Assembly: GCF_022815605.1 (NCBI RefSeq)
Contig: NZ_JALGRP010000007.1
Coordinates: forward strand, 154,940-218,939
Reading direction: 5' to 3'
Source of the DNA: Microbacterium sp. VKM Ac-2923
GTDB lineage: Bacteria; Actinomycetota; Actinomycetes; Actinomycetales; Microbacteriaceae
Length of the DNA stretch: 64,000 nt
Positions 33,217-41,876 of the stretch are shown piece by piece (position 1 is the first letter of the stretch; the number at the start of each line of letters is the position of its first letter). Under the pieces are notes generated by a model. The model saw only the letters and a list, made by a program, of their open reading frames with translations, had not been told where the DNA came from and did no database searches. The position numbers and the translations under genes were made by a program.

Positions 33217-33873
33217 TCACTCGAACGAGACGAGGCCCGCTCGTGCCGCACGGATGAGCAACTGCACGCGATCCCGCACGTTCCACTTCGACATCAGGCT
33301 GCTCAGGTGCGCCTTGACGGTGCCCTCCGACACGTTCATCGCGCGGGCGATCTCGGCATTCGACTTGCCCGTCGCCAGCATCTCCAACGTCTCGCGCTCG
33401 CGGTCGGTCGGCTCCTCGTGCTCCGCGAGTCCGCGCACCTCGGGCTGCGGTGCGCCCTTGATCGACGCGATGAGCTTGCCCGTCACCTGGGGCGACAGCA
33501 CCCCGTTCCCGGCGTGGATGCCGCGCACCGCCGCCACGATGTCGTCAGGGTCGGTGTCTTTGAGCAGGTAGCCCGACGCACCCGCGCGGAGCGCCGGCAG
33601 CACGGCATCCGTCGTCCCGAAGGTCGTCACGGCGATGACCCGGATCTGCGGCCACTGCGTGGTGATGCGCGCGATCGCCTCGACGCCGTTCATGGTGGGC
33701 ATCTGCAGATCCATGACGACCACATCGGGCTGAAGAGCGCGTGTCTTCTCGACGGCATCCAGGCCGTTCTCGGCGTTGCCGACCACCGTCATCTCCTCGT
33801 TCTCGAGGAAGATCGACAACGCTCGACGCACCAGCATCTCGTCGTCGGCGATGAGGACACGGATCTTCGCCAT
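33217..33873 (-). CDS. NarL/LuxR-family response regulator
   Basis: 218 residues. The receiver domain has the acidic pair (IADDE, residues 9-12), phospho-acceptor Asp55 in VVVMDLQMP, the Thr in AVTTFG and Lys in YLLKDTDP. The C-terminal LuxR helix-turn-helix has LTDRERETLEMLATGKSNAEIARAMNVSEGTVKAHLSSLM as its core pattern (about residues 150-195). It is divergent from a histidine kinase gene 260 bp away and is probably its partner. The lanthipeptide cluster starts just beyond the kinase. Confidence 0.93.
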   Translation of the reverse strand: MAKIRVLIADDEMLVRRALSIFLENEEMTVVGNAENGLDAVEKTRALQPDVVVMDLQMPTMNGVEAIARITTQWPQIRVIAVTTFGTTDAVLPALRAGASGYLLKDTDPDDIVAAVRGIHAGNGVLSPQVTGKLIASIKGAPQPEVRGLAEHEEPTDRERETLEMLATGKSNAEIARAMNVSEGTVKAHLSSLMSKWNVRDRVQLLIRAARAGLVSFE

Positions 33874-34133
33874 GGCCCGAGCTTATCCACCGACCGAGGG
33901 ACCCCACCTCGCCGAAAGTCGAAGGATGCCAGAGACGAACGGCTGATGGCAGCCCTTTCGCGGCACGAGAGGATCCCAGAAGATCGATACCGAACAGCAC
34001 GAACCGGGGGGATGAGATGTCGGGAATCTGGAGCTACATGTGTCAGGTCATGGGGATCTGCTCCTGACGAGCGATTCGACCGATCGCGGGCGCGGGGTCG
34101 TTCCGGCCGCGCCCCGCGATCGATAATCGAGGC

Positions 34134-35288
34134 ATGGCGGAACAGACCGTGCAGAGCGAGTGGTGGCGCGGTCTCGCCGCCACCTGGCGATCCGACCGGC
34201 TCTCACGCGTCGAGAGCATCGTGGTACTGGTGCTGGTCGCCCTCGGCACGGCCGGCGGCATCGTCGTCGCCCTCCTCGCACGCCCCGACGCCGTCGGTCC
34301 CGCCCTCTTCCAGGCGGCGCTGACGGCGTCCTTCGCGCTGTTCGTCTGGACGCCGGTCGGTGCGGTCGCGGTGCTCGTGGCATCCGTTCCCGTCTCCTAC
34401 GCCTTCGCGAGCGAACGCGAGACCTTGCTGGTGCTCGCCATCGCCCTCGGCCTGGTCGTCCGCACCGGCGCTCGGGGCGTCATCGCCCTCTTCGCCGCCG
34501 CGTTCCTCGTCGCGAGCGCCGCGATCGTGATGGTCTCCGACCCCGGCGGGTTCAACCTGCCCGCGGCCCTGCTCGCCGCCGCCGTGTCGGGCGCGGTGGG
34601 GCTGGTCACCCGCATGGCGAGCGACCGCGGGCGACGACTCGAAGAGCGCCTCGCCGTGAGCGCACGCGCGCAACAGGATGCCGCGCGCACGGAGCGCCAG
34701 CGGATCGCCGACGAACTGCACGACGTCATCGCCCACGACCTCACCATCATCGCGATGCACGCGCAGGTGCTGGTGCGCACCGACGACGCCGGCACCCGGC
34801 AGCAGTCGCAGGCGGCGATCAGCGAATCCGCCGCGCGGGCCCTCTCGGATCTGCGCCGTGTCGTCGCCGAGAACTCCGGCCTGCTCGCCGACGACCCCTT
34901 CGGAGCGACCGGACTGGCGGATGCCATCGACGCGGCCGAGCACGAGCTCGTCGCCGCGAGACATCGCGTCGTCGTCGGCTGCGACGCGAACGACGTCGTG
35001 CTCCCCCGTGTCGTGGAGCGCACCATCGCCCGGGTGCTGCGCGAGTCGACGACCAACGTGCTCAAGCACGGGGGGAGGGGCGACGTGCGCATCGCGTTCC
35101 ATGCCGACGACGACGCCGCGACCCTGACCCTCCGCAACGGCCTCGGCGGCGAACGGACGGCGGGGCTCCCCTCGGGCGGGTACGGCACCGTCCGCATGGC
35201 CGAACGCGCGCGGCGCCTCGACGGCACCTTCACCGCCGGTATGGACGGCGGCGACTGGCTCGTGACGCTGCGGATCCCGCTGCGCTGA
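34134..35288 (+). CDS. Sensor histidine kinase (HisKA_3 type)
   Basis: 384 residues. Five or six membrane helices occupy residues ~28-160 with only short loops and no large extracellular sensor domain, a layout seen in kinases that detect envelope stress or small hydrophobic signals. The dimerisation/phosphoacceptor region RQRIADELHDVIAHDL carries His196. The ATPase domain has the N box ESTTNVLKHGG and the G box YGTVRMAERARRLDG. It likely pairs with the NarL-type regulator at 33217-33873. Its nearest downstream genes are the lanthipeptide genes. Confidence 0.9.
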   Translation: MAEQTVQSEWWRGLAATWRSDRLSRVESIVVLVLVALGTAGGIVVALLARPDAVGPALFQAALTASFALFVWTPVGAVAVLVASVPVSYAFASERETLLVLAIALGLVVRTGARGVIALFAAAFLVASAAIVMVSDPGGFNLPAALLAAAVSGAVGLVTRMASDRGRRLEERLAVSARAQQDAARTERQRIADELHDVIAHDLTIIAMHAQVLVRTDDAGTRQQSQAAISESAARALSDLRRVVAENSGLLADDPFGATGLADAIDAAEHELVAARHRVVVGCDANDVVLPRVVERTIARVLRESTTNVLKHGGRGDVRIAFHADDDAATLTLRNGLGGERTAGLPSGGYGTVRMAERARRLDGTFTAGMDGGDWLVTLRIPLR

Positions 35289-35606
35289 GCCGGGTTCGCG
35301 GCTAGGCCGTGGGGACTGCGCGCGCTTCGCGCGGGGCGGCCCCCGCTCCCACCGGGCCGCGGGTTCGGCTGACGGCGGCCCATGTGGGCGGACGCCGCAC
35401 CGGCGTCCGCGGCGCCGCTCGCCCCCTCTTCGCGGCCACCGCGCACGTCTCCCTACGGCCCACACGTGCACCGCCGAAGGGCCAAACGGATGTGGCCGAT
35501 CGTCGGTGTCGACGCTGCGGCCCCCAGTGGAAACGTTCCTGATGCGCCGGACACCGACGACCGCCGGGGTCGCGGGCGGCGCTCACCGCAACGAAGGGTT
35601 CCCACG
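35289..35606. promoter_or_regulatory. Leader region upstream of the lanthipeptide alpha precursor
   Basis: 318 bp between the histidine kinase stop and the first precursor start. It is very GC-rich with hairpin-forming runs near 35315-35350. No convincing gene lies here, although the precursor frame is open back to 35382. It must carry the cluster promoter. GAAGGG lies nine bases before the precursor ATG. I could not define promoter elements. Confidence 0.45.
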
Positions 35607-35789
35607 ATGACAGAGCGCAACGTCTCCCTCCTCGAGGAGATCGCCGAGCAGGACCAGGCCCTCACCTCGGCCGGGCAGGGATGGACCACCACCATCACCT
35701 CGCTCACCTGTTACGGCGTCAGTTGGGTCGCCGGCAACAACGGTCAGGTCTGCACGGCGACGGTCGAGTGCCAGAACAACTGCAACTGA
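35607..35789 (+). CDS. Two-component lantibiotic alpha-peptide precursor (LanA1)
   Basis: 60 residues. The leader (residues 1-23, MTERNVSLLEEIAEQDQALT then SAG) is acidic. The core begins about residue 24 and contains six Thr, three Ser and four Cys in an arrangement typical of alpha peptides. WVAGNNGQVCTATVEC corresponds to the GNNGxxCTxTxEC lipid II-binding ring of lichenicidin, haloduracin and lacticin 3147 alpha peptides, and the CN end matches as well. It should be dehydrated and cyclised by the adjacent LanM1 and cut after SAG by LanT. The start is ATG 35607, with GAAGGG upstream. The family link is from known core patterns. Confidence 0.92.
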   Translation: MTERNVSLLEEIAEQDQALTSAGQGWTTTITSLTCYGVSWVAGNNGQVCTATVECQNNCN

Positions 35790-35850
35790 CACGACGGCCC
35801 CGGCGCGTGGTGGCCACCGCCGCCACGCGCCCCCTCCGAAAGGCGAACGA

Positions 35851-38800
35851 ATGAGCCCCGTAGAGACCATGGACCGCGTCGAGCGGTCGCTGGAGAACGT
35901 CCTGTCGGCCGCCGACGAGCCCGAGCGGGTCACGGCGACGACGGTGGTCGCCGACCTGCTGAGCGCCCCCGCGCCCCGGTCCCTGACGGACACCGAGCAG
36001 GCCGCCGTGATCGACGCCCTGCGGGCGCTCGGTCCGACGGCGGGGCTCGTCGAGCTCGTCGACGCCGTCGCCCGCGCCCTCGCCGGTCCGGAATCGGCCG
36101 CGATGCTGCGGCATCCGATGATCGACCCCGACGGCCGGGCACCCGAGCAGCTGCGAACGCACCTGCGCGAACGCGCGGCGGACGCGCTCGGACGCGTCGT
36201 GGTGCACCTCGTCGACGACTTCCGGGCCGCGCAAGGCGCGCCGGTCGACGCCCCTGCGGGATTCGGCCCCTTCATCGACTGGGTCACCGGCGCCGGCCGC
36301 GAACGCCTCTTCACCGACCACGCCGACGCGCTCGCCGCGACACGCGCCGCCCTCGCGGCATCCGTCCGGGCCCTGGGCGAGATGCTGGGGCGCGTCGAAG
36401 ACGACCGCGAAGCCCTCGCCGCACTGACCGGCGGGTCGGACCGCGCGCGGCTGAGTTCCCTCCGCGTGGGGGCCGGCGACACGCACGGCTCCGGACGCGT
36501 GGTCACGGTCCTCGAATACGACGACGGCGCGCGGGCGGTCTACAAGCCGCGATCGCTCGCCGGTGACATCGCGTTCGTCGCCGTGCTGCAGTGGGTACGT
36601 CGCGAGACCGGCATCGCCCTCCCCGCGGTGCGCACCGTCGACCGCGGCGACTACGGCTACGCGGAGTTCGTCGACCGCATCGGCGACCTTCCCCGCACCC
36701 GGGCGCGCACCTATCTGCGCGACGTCGGGTCGCTGCTGGCGATCCTGCAGGCCCTGCGCGCCAACGACATGCACTTCGAGAACATCGTCATGGGCCCCGA
36801 AGGGCCGGTCGTCATCGACGGCGAGACGCTGCTGACCCCGGTGCCCCGGCACCTCCCCGACTACGCCGACGGCGCGGCATCCGATGTCGCGGGCCGCACG
36901 ATCTCGCGATCCGTGCTCGGTATCGGCATCCTGCCGACGGTCATCGGCTCAGCGGACGACGACCCCGGGCTCGACATCGGCGTCCTCGGCTTCCGCGGGG
37001 GACAGTTGAGCCCCTTCCGCAGCGTCGTCATCCGCGACGCCCACTCGCTCGACGTGCACACGGCCCTCGCCCGCACCGAGGTCTCGGGGGATGCCCCGGC
37101 CGACACCTTCAGCGCCCTCGACGCCGCCGAGCAGCGCGACGCCGTGCGCGCGGGCTACCGGGCGACGGCGCTCGCCCTCGCCCACCGGGCCGACGACCTC
37201 GCCGACGTCGTCGCGCGCGCCTTCTCGGGCGTCCGTGTGCGGCACGTACCGGCGGCGTCCGCGCTGTACCGCCAGATCCTGACGCTGGCCCACCACCCCC
37301 AGGCGTGGAGCGACCGCCCCCTGCGCGCCGCGGTGCTGTCGCGGGTCGTCCTGCGCCGCGGGGACGCCGCCGACCCCGCCCTGCAGGCGTCGGAGGCCGC
37401 GCAGCTCGCCCAGGGCGACATCCCCCACTTCACGCTCCGGGCGGACTCGACACTGTTGACCGACGCCGACGGCCGAACGTTCCCCGCGCTGATCGAACGC
37501 TCGCCCATCGACAACGCCCGCGACGGCATCGCCGCCCTCGCCGCCGAGCTCGACGCGCAGGACCGTGCCATCGACCTGGCCTTCGTCTCCTCGCTCAGCA
37601 CCGACGACGACGTGACGGTGTGGCCGGACTCCCCCTCGTCCGGCGTCGACGATGACGGGGCGTCGGCGGTCGCGCGCGGCATCCTGGATGATCTGGTCGC
37701 CTCGGTCGTGCGGGGAACCGCTCCGCGCTTCCCCGCGACGTGGATCGACCCGCAGGTGACCGTGCCCGACCAGGCGCAGTGGGCGCCCGGCACGCTCGGC
37801 TACGACCTCTACGGCGGAGCCCCCGGCGTCGCCCTGGCCCTCGCGGCCGGAGCGGCCGTGTTCGGCGACGACCGCTACGCCACTGTCGCCCTCTCGGTGC
37901 TCGACCCCATCGCGCGCCAGTTCGCCGACGGAGTGATCGACGAGCTCCCCTTCGCCGTCGGGGGCCTCACCGGGGCCGGCAGCACCGCCTACGCGCTGTC
38001 GGTGGGTCACCAGCTCCTCGGGCCCGGCTCCTTCACGCTGGATCGCGCGGCGCTCCTGCGGGTGCTCGGGCGCGGGGTCGGCGGCCCGGACCAGTCGTGG
38101 GACCTCGTCAGCGGCACGGTCGGCGCGCTCGCCGCCGCGCTGGCCGTCGACGACGGCACCGGGACCGAGACGGTGGACGCCATCGCCCGCCGCGTGCGAG
38201 CGCAGATGCCGCTCTTCGACGCCGATACCGCCTACACCGGCTACGCGCACGGTTCGGTCGGTGCCGCGGCGGTGCTGCTGCGCGCGGGAGCGCGCCTCGA
38301 CGATCCCGCCCTCTCCTCGACCGGCTCGCATCTGTTCCGCCGCGTGATGGATACGCGCCGGGAGACCGGCTGGCCGCGCACCTTCGCCGCGGACGACCGC
38401 ACGGCGGGCCACGCGTGGTGCCACGGATCGACCGGCACGCTGCTCGCGGCCGCCGAGGCGCACGCGATCGATGCGGACCTCGTCTCGTCGGCGGAGCTGG
38501 TCGAACTGTCGCGGGGCGTGCTCGCCGAGGGGATCGGCAACAACCCCACCCTCTGCCACGGCGACGCGGGCACCATCGACGTGCTCGCCTACGTCGGCGC
38601 CGTCGCCCCCGACCTGGCCGTCGACGGGCGCCGCGTCTCGCGCCTGGCTCCCGGTCTCGCCGCGGGAGCGGCTTCGGCCTTCGTCCGCGCCCGTTCGGGC
38701 AGACGCAACCGGTACGGCTTCGTGTCGTCCCTGATGATCGGCTCCGCCGGCACCGCGTGGGCGCTCATGCGCGCGCAGCGCCCGGACCTTCTCCCCAGCG

Positions 38801-38880
38801 TCCTCGGACTCCACAGCCCCCTTCTCGACGAGAAGGCGGAATCCATGCACACCCACGAAGAGAAGGAAGGCACAACATGA
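35851..38880 (+). CDS. lanM: Class II lanthipeptide synthetase LanM1
   Basis: 1009 residues, the usual LanM length. The N-terminal dehydratase (lipid-kinase-like) domain has VYKPRSL (Lys near 232), NDMHFENIVMGPEG (near 305) and VVIDGETLL. It dehydrates Ser/Thr in the precursor. The C-terminal LanC-like cyclase has zinc ligands in AWCHGSTG (Cys857) and LCHGDAGT (Cys902-His903). A GAAAGG site precedes the ATG. It lies 61 bp after the alpha precursor, and its stop overlaps the beta precursor start by four bases. By order it probably modifies the alpha peptide. Confidence 0.95.
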   Translation: MSPVETMDRVERSLENVLSAADEPERVTATTVVADLLSAPAPRSLTDTEQAAVIDALRALGPTAGLVELVDAVARALAGPESAAMLRHPMIDPDGRAPEQLRTHLRERAADALGRVVVHLVDDFRAAQGAPVDAPAGFGPFIDWVTGAGRERLFTDHADALAATRAALAASVRALGEMLGRVEDDREALAALTGGSDRARLSSLRVGAGDTHGSGRVVTVLEYDDGARAVYKPRSLAGDIAFVAVLQWVRRETGIALPAVRTVDRGDYGYAEFVDRIGDLPRTRARTYLRDVGSLLAILQALRANDMHFENIVMGPEGPVVIDGETLLTPVPRHLPDYADGAASDVAGRTISRSVLGIGILPTVIGSADDDPGLDIGVLGFRGGQLSPFRSVVIRDAHSLDVHTALARTEVSGDAPADTFSALDAAEQRDAVRAGYRATALALAHRADDLADVVARAFSGVRVRHVPAASALYRQILTLAHHPQAWSDRPLRAAVLSRVVLRRGDAADPALQASEAAQLAQGDIPHFTLRADSTLLTDADGRTFPALIERSPIDNARDGIAALAAELDAQDRAIDLAFVSSLSTDDDVTVWPDSPSSGVDDDGASAVARGILDDLVASVVRGTAPRFPATWIDPQVTVPDQAQWAPGTLGYDLYGGAPGVALALAAGAAVFGDDRYATVALSVLDPIARQFADGVIDELPFAVGGLTGAGSTAYALSVGHQLLGPGSFTLDRAALLRVLGRGVGGPDQSWDLVSGTVGALAAALAVDDGTGTETVDAIARRVRAQMPLFDADTAYTGYAHGSVGAAAVLLRAGARLDDPALSSTGSHLFRRVMDTRRETGWPRTFAADDRTAGHAWCHGSTGTLLAAAEAHAIDADLVSSAELVELSRGVLAEGIGNNPTLCHGDAGTIDVLAYVGAVAPDLAVDGRRVSRLAPGLAAGAASAFVRARSGRRNRYGFVSSLMIGSAGTAWALMRAQRPDLLPSVLGLHSPLLDEKAESMHTHEEKEGTT

Positions 38881-39074
38881 CCACCAACACGCACAACCGC
38901 ACCGGCTTCATCGCGGAGGACGACCTCGTCCTGCTCTCGGAGAACGCCCAGGACGTCTCGGCCGGAACGACCACGGCTCCCTGCGCCGTCGCCGGCCTGA
39001 CGATCGCCGCGACGGCCGCGCTGCCCGGCTTCTGTCCGACCGGGGCGTGCACGACCCGCTGCACCCAGGGCTGA
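38877..39074 (+). CDS. Two-component lantibiotic beta-peptide precursor (LanA2)
   Basis: 65 residues. The acidic leader (FIAEDDLVLLSENAQDV) ends SAG at residue 30, the same cleavage motif as in the alpha precursor. The 35-residue core begins TTTAPC, continues with a hydrophobic Ala/Leu/Thr-rich middle, and ends with CPTGACTTRC plus three residues. CPTxxCTxxC is the ring pattern of beta peptides such as those of haloduracin and lichenicidin. The start lies inside the lanM1 stop (ATGA overlap), which is unusual for a precursor and ties its translation to the enzyme. LanM2 follows 69 bp later. Confidence 0.9.
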   Translation: MTTNTHNRTGFIAEDDLVLLSENAQDVSAGTTTAPCAVAGLTIAATAALPGFCPTGACTTRCTQG

Positions 39075-39143
39075 GACCCTCGGGCCTCCGCCGCCCCACG
39101 GCGGCGGAGGTCCCCTCCCCCCACCTCCAGAAAGGACCGCTCC

Positions 39144-41876
39144 ATGCTCACGACGTACGCCATCGACATCGACGAAGCGCTGCGCCCCCTCGCCGGACGT
39201 TTCGAGCGGTTCCACGCGGGGCTCCTGCGGCAATCGGGCGAGCGTGTGCTGCGGCTCCTCGACGACCGGCGCGTCGACCTGCCGGGGCTCTCGCCCTCGT
39301 CGGTCGTGGCGCGCCACCTGGGCGATCTCGCCCAGGCGCTCGACAGCGTCAGCATCCGAGCGTTGATCACGCACTTCGTCGACGCCCAGGACCGCGACGG
39401 GCGGTCGTACGCCGACCACGCGGATCGCCTCGACGACCCGGAGCTGCGCCGGGCCATCCTCACGTCGTACCCCGAGCTCGCTCGCCTGCGCGAGCTCATC
39501 GTCGCGCACCACGAGCGGGCGCTGATGGAATGCCTCGACAGCGCCGCGGCGTCGGCGGCACTGATCGTCGGACGCGCGCCCGGCGACCTCACCGAGATCG
39601 TGCACGTCGGCGGCGACCCGCACCGCGGCGGTCGCAGCGTCCTGATGGTGCAGTGGGGCGATCGACGCCTCGTCTACAAGCCGGCCCCGGCGCTCTCGAG
39701 CAGGGTCCTCGCGCGAGTGCGCGACATCGTCGACCCCTCGCACGACCTGCTCGGCCCCCTCGTCCCCGAGGTGCGGGCCGACGACGGCTCATCGAGCTGG
39801 CACGCGTTCGTCGAGCGGGCCGAGGTCTTCGGTCCCGGCGACGCCGAGCGGTACCTTGCGCGCTTCGGTGCGACGACCGCGCTGGCCACCGCCCTCGGGT
39901 CGACCGACCTGCACACCGAGAACATCATCCCCACCGCCGACGGGCCCATGGTCGTCGACGTCGAGACCTTCACCGGCCTGCCCCGCACCACCGGCGCTGA
40001 GGCCACCGCCCGTGAGGCTCTCGCGCAGCGGCTGGAAGAGAGCGTCTTCCGCACCCTGCTCATCCCCGGCCGCTTCGTCGGAGGTTCGCTCGACATCGAC
40101 GTCTCCGCGCTCGGCTCGGTGGAGCGCACGGATGCCATCACCTACTCGTCGTTCGTCGTCACGGGCGTCGGCACCGACGCCATCGGGTTCGCGACGGCCG
40201 ACGGCACGATGGACAGCGGCCACCGCCTCCGCGACACCGAGGGCGCGACCATCGACCCCCGCCTGCACGCGCGGGCGCTCGCCGAGGGCTACGCGCGGAT
40301 GCGCGAGGTCGTCGTCGACTCGATCGACCGGATCATCGACGCCGTCGCCGTCGAGCAGCCCCTGCGCGTGCGGATCGTGCCCCGCCCGACGCGCGTGTAC
40401 GCGCGGTTCATCGAGGCTTCCACCCACCCCGTCTACCTGGGGTCGGCCGACGCGCGCCGACGCCTGTTCCACAAGCTCGGGCGCAGCCAACTGCCCCTCT
40501 CGACGGCCGAGCAGGAGGTGCTCGTCGACGCCGAGGCGGAGGCGATGTGCGCCCTCGACGTCCCCTACTTCGAGCAAGTGGACCGCGCCGAGGGCGCCGA
40601 CCTGGTCTGCTGGCATCCGGACGGGCCGTGCGGCATCCAAGAGGCTCCCTCCGTCGTGGAGTCGGTGACGGCGCACCTGACGACCTTCGCCGCGGGCGAC
40701 GGCTCCAACGACGAACGCGACCTGCGCCTCTCGCTCGAGACCTCGACCGACGACGTGTGGCACGCGCCCCTCCGCGCCGCCGGACGCGCGGTACCGTTCC
40801 CCGCCGCTCCGCTGCCCGACCCCTCGCATCACGTGCGCGGAGCCGACGGGCGCACCTGGCTCACCGCCATCACCGTGGGGGCGGGCCTGCGCCTGGCCCC
40901 GCTCACCCTGGCCTTCTTCGAGGGCGGCGGAGCGCTCGTGGCCGCCGCGCGGCATCCCGCGATCGACCCCGCCGTCGTCGTCGAGGCGGCCGCCGGGGCC
41001 GTGCGGCACGACCCGCCCGAAGACGACGCCGCACCCCTGCTGCTGTCGCCGTTCATCGGATTCGTCGCCGAGGAGGTGACGCGCGCCGAACTGCGCCGCA
41101 GCGGTCTCGACGTCGGCGGCGGAGTGCTGTCGGCCCGTCATCTCGACCGGCTGCCCGCCGCCTCGATGGACGACTTCGATTACCTCGGCGGCTTCGGCGG
41201 CTACCTTGCCGCCCTCGCGAGGTACCCGCACACCGACCTCGACCCCGAACGCGCCCGGGTGGCCGTGCACGGATTCCTGGATGCCACGGGCGCGGCGCTC
41301 GCCGACCCGTCGGTGCCGGGACTGGCCCACGGGCTCGCGGGGCGCATCTCCGCGCTGTCCGCGGCGCACCGCCTCCTCGGCGGCGACGAGCGGGTCCGCC
41401 GTGTCGTGGAGGAGCTGTGCCACGCGTTCGATCCCTCCGCGCCGGAACTGCGCACCGCCGAGGGAGCGCGATCCTGGTGCCGCGGGTATCCCGGCATCCT
41501 CGCCGCGCTCGTCGATGCGACGGTCGAGGTCGGCATCGACCTCCGTTCGCTGACCATCGTCGGCGAGGCGCGCACCGCGTTGACCGCTCCCCGCCCGGCA
41601 TCCGAGGTGGTCGACCTCAGCCTGTGCCACGGCGTGGGAGGTGAGGCGCTCACCCTGCACCTGGTCTCGCGTCGACTCGACGACGCGTGGCTGTCGGAGG
41701 TGGCCCGGGATGCCGCCGAGACCGGACGCGCCGCCGTCCGCGACGGCACGTGGACCTCGGGCCTCGGGTGCGCCCCGCAGCACGAGGGCTTCCTGCTCGG
41801 GTCACCGGGGTGGTTCCTGGCGGAGTCGGTCCTCGCCGGCGCTCCGGCGCCCCGGATGCTGGACGTGATCGCATGA
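39144..41876 (+). CDS. lanM: Class II lanthipeptide synthetase LanM2
   Basis: 910 residues, shorter than LanM1 by ~100. The dehydratase half has RLVYKPAPAL (Lys179), STDLHTENIIPTADG and VVDVETF. The cyclase half has WCRGYPG (Cys779) and SLCHGVGGE (Cys828-His829) as zinc ligands, plus the tandem Gly-rich barrel segments (LAHGLAGR). AGAAAGGA precedes the start. It overlaps lanT by four bases. Two-component systems usually use one LanM per peptide, so this one likely serves the beta peptide; that pairing is inferred from gene order. Confidence 0.94.
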   Translation: MLTTYAIDIDEALRPLAGRFERFHAGLLRQSGERVLRLLDDRRVDLPGLSPSSVVARHLGDLAQALDSVSIRALITHFVDAQDRDGRSYADHADRLDDPELRRAILTSYPELARLRELIVAHHERALMECLDSAAASAALIVGRAPGDLTEIVHVGGDPHRGGRSVLMVQWGDRRLVYKPAPALSSRVLARVRDIVDPSHDLLGPLVPEVRADDGSSSWHAFVERAEVFGPGDAERYLARFGATTALATALGSTDLHTENIIPTADGPMVVDVETFTGLPRTTGAEATAREALAQRLEESVFRTLLIPGRFVGGSLDIDVSALGSVERTDAITYSSFVVTGVGTDAIGFATADGTMDSGHRLRDTEGATIDPRLHARALAEGYARMREVVVDSIDRIIDAVAVEQPLRVRIVPRPTRVYARFIEASTHPVYLGSADARRRLFHKLGRSQLPLSTAEQEVLVDAEAEAMCALDVPYFEQVDRAEGADLVCWHPDGPCGIQEAPSVVESVTAHLTTFAAGDGSNDERDLRLSLETSTDDVWHAPLRAAGRAVPFPAAPLPDPSHHVRGADGRTWLTAITVGAGLRLAPLTLAFFEGGGALVAAARHPAIDPAVVVEAAAGAVRHDPPEDDAAPLLLSPFIGFVAEEVTRAELRRSGLDVGGGVLSARHLDRLPAASMDDFDYLGGFGGYLAALARYPHTDLDPERARVAVHGFLDATGAALADPSVPGLAHGLAGRISALSAAHRLLGGDERVRRVVEELCHAFDPSAPELRTAEGARSWCRGYPGILAALVDATVEVGIDLRSLTIVGEARTALTAPRPASEVVDLSLCHGVGGEALTLHLVSRRLDDAWLSEVARDAAETGRAAVRDGTWTSGLGCAPQHEGFLLGSPGWFLAESVLAGAPAPRMLDVIA

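Noticed and set aside
36949..38856. 635-codon minus-strand frame opposite lanM1
   Set aside because: Antisense artefact of high GC; Gly/Arg/Val-rich with no recognisable domain.
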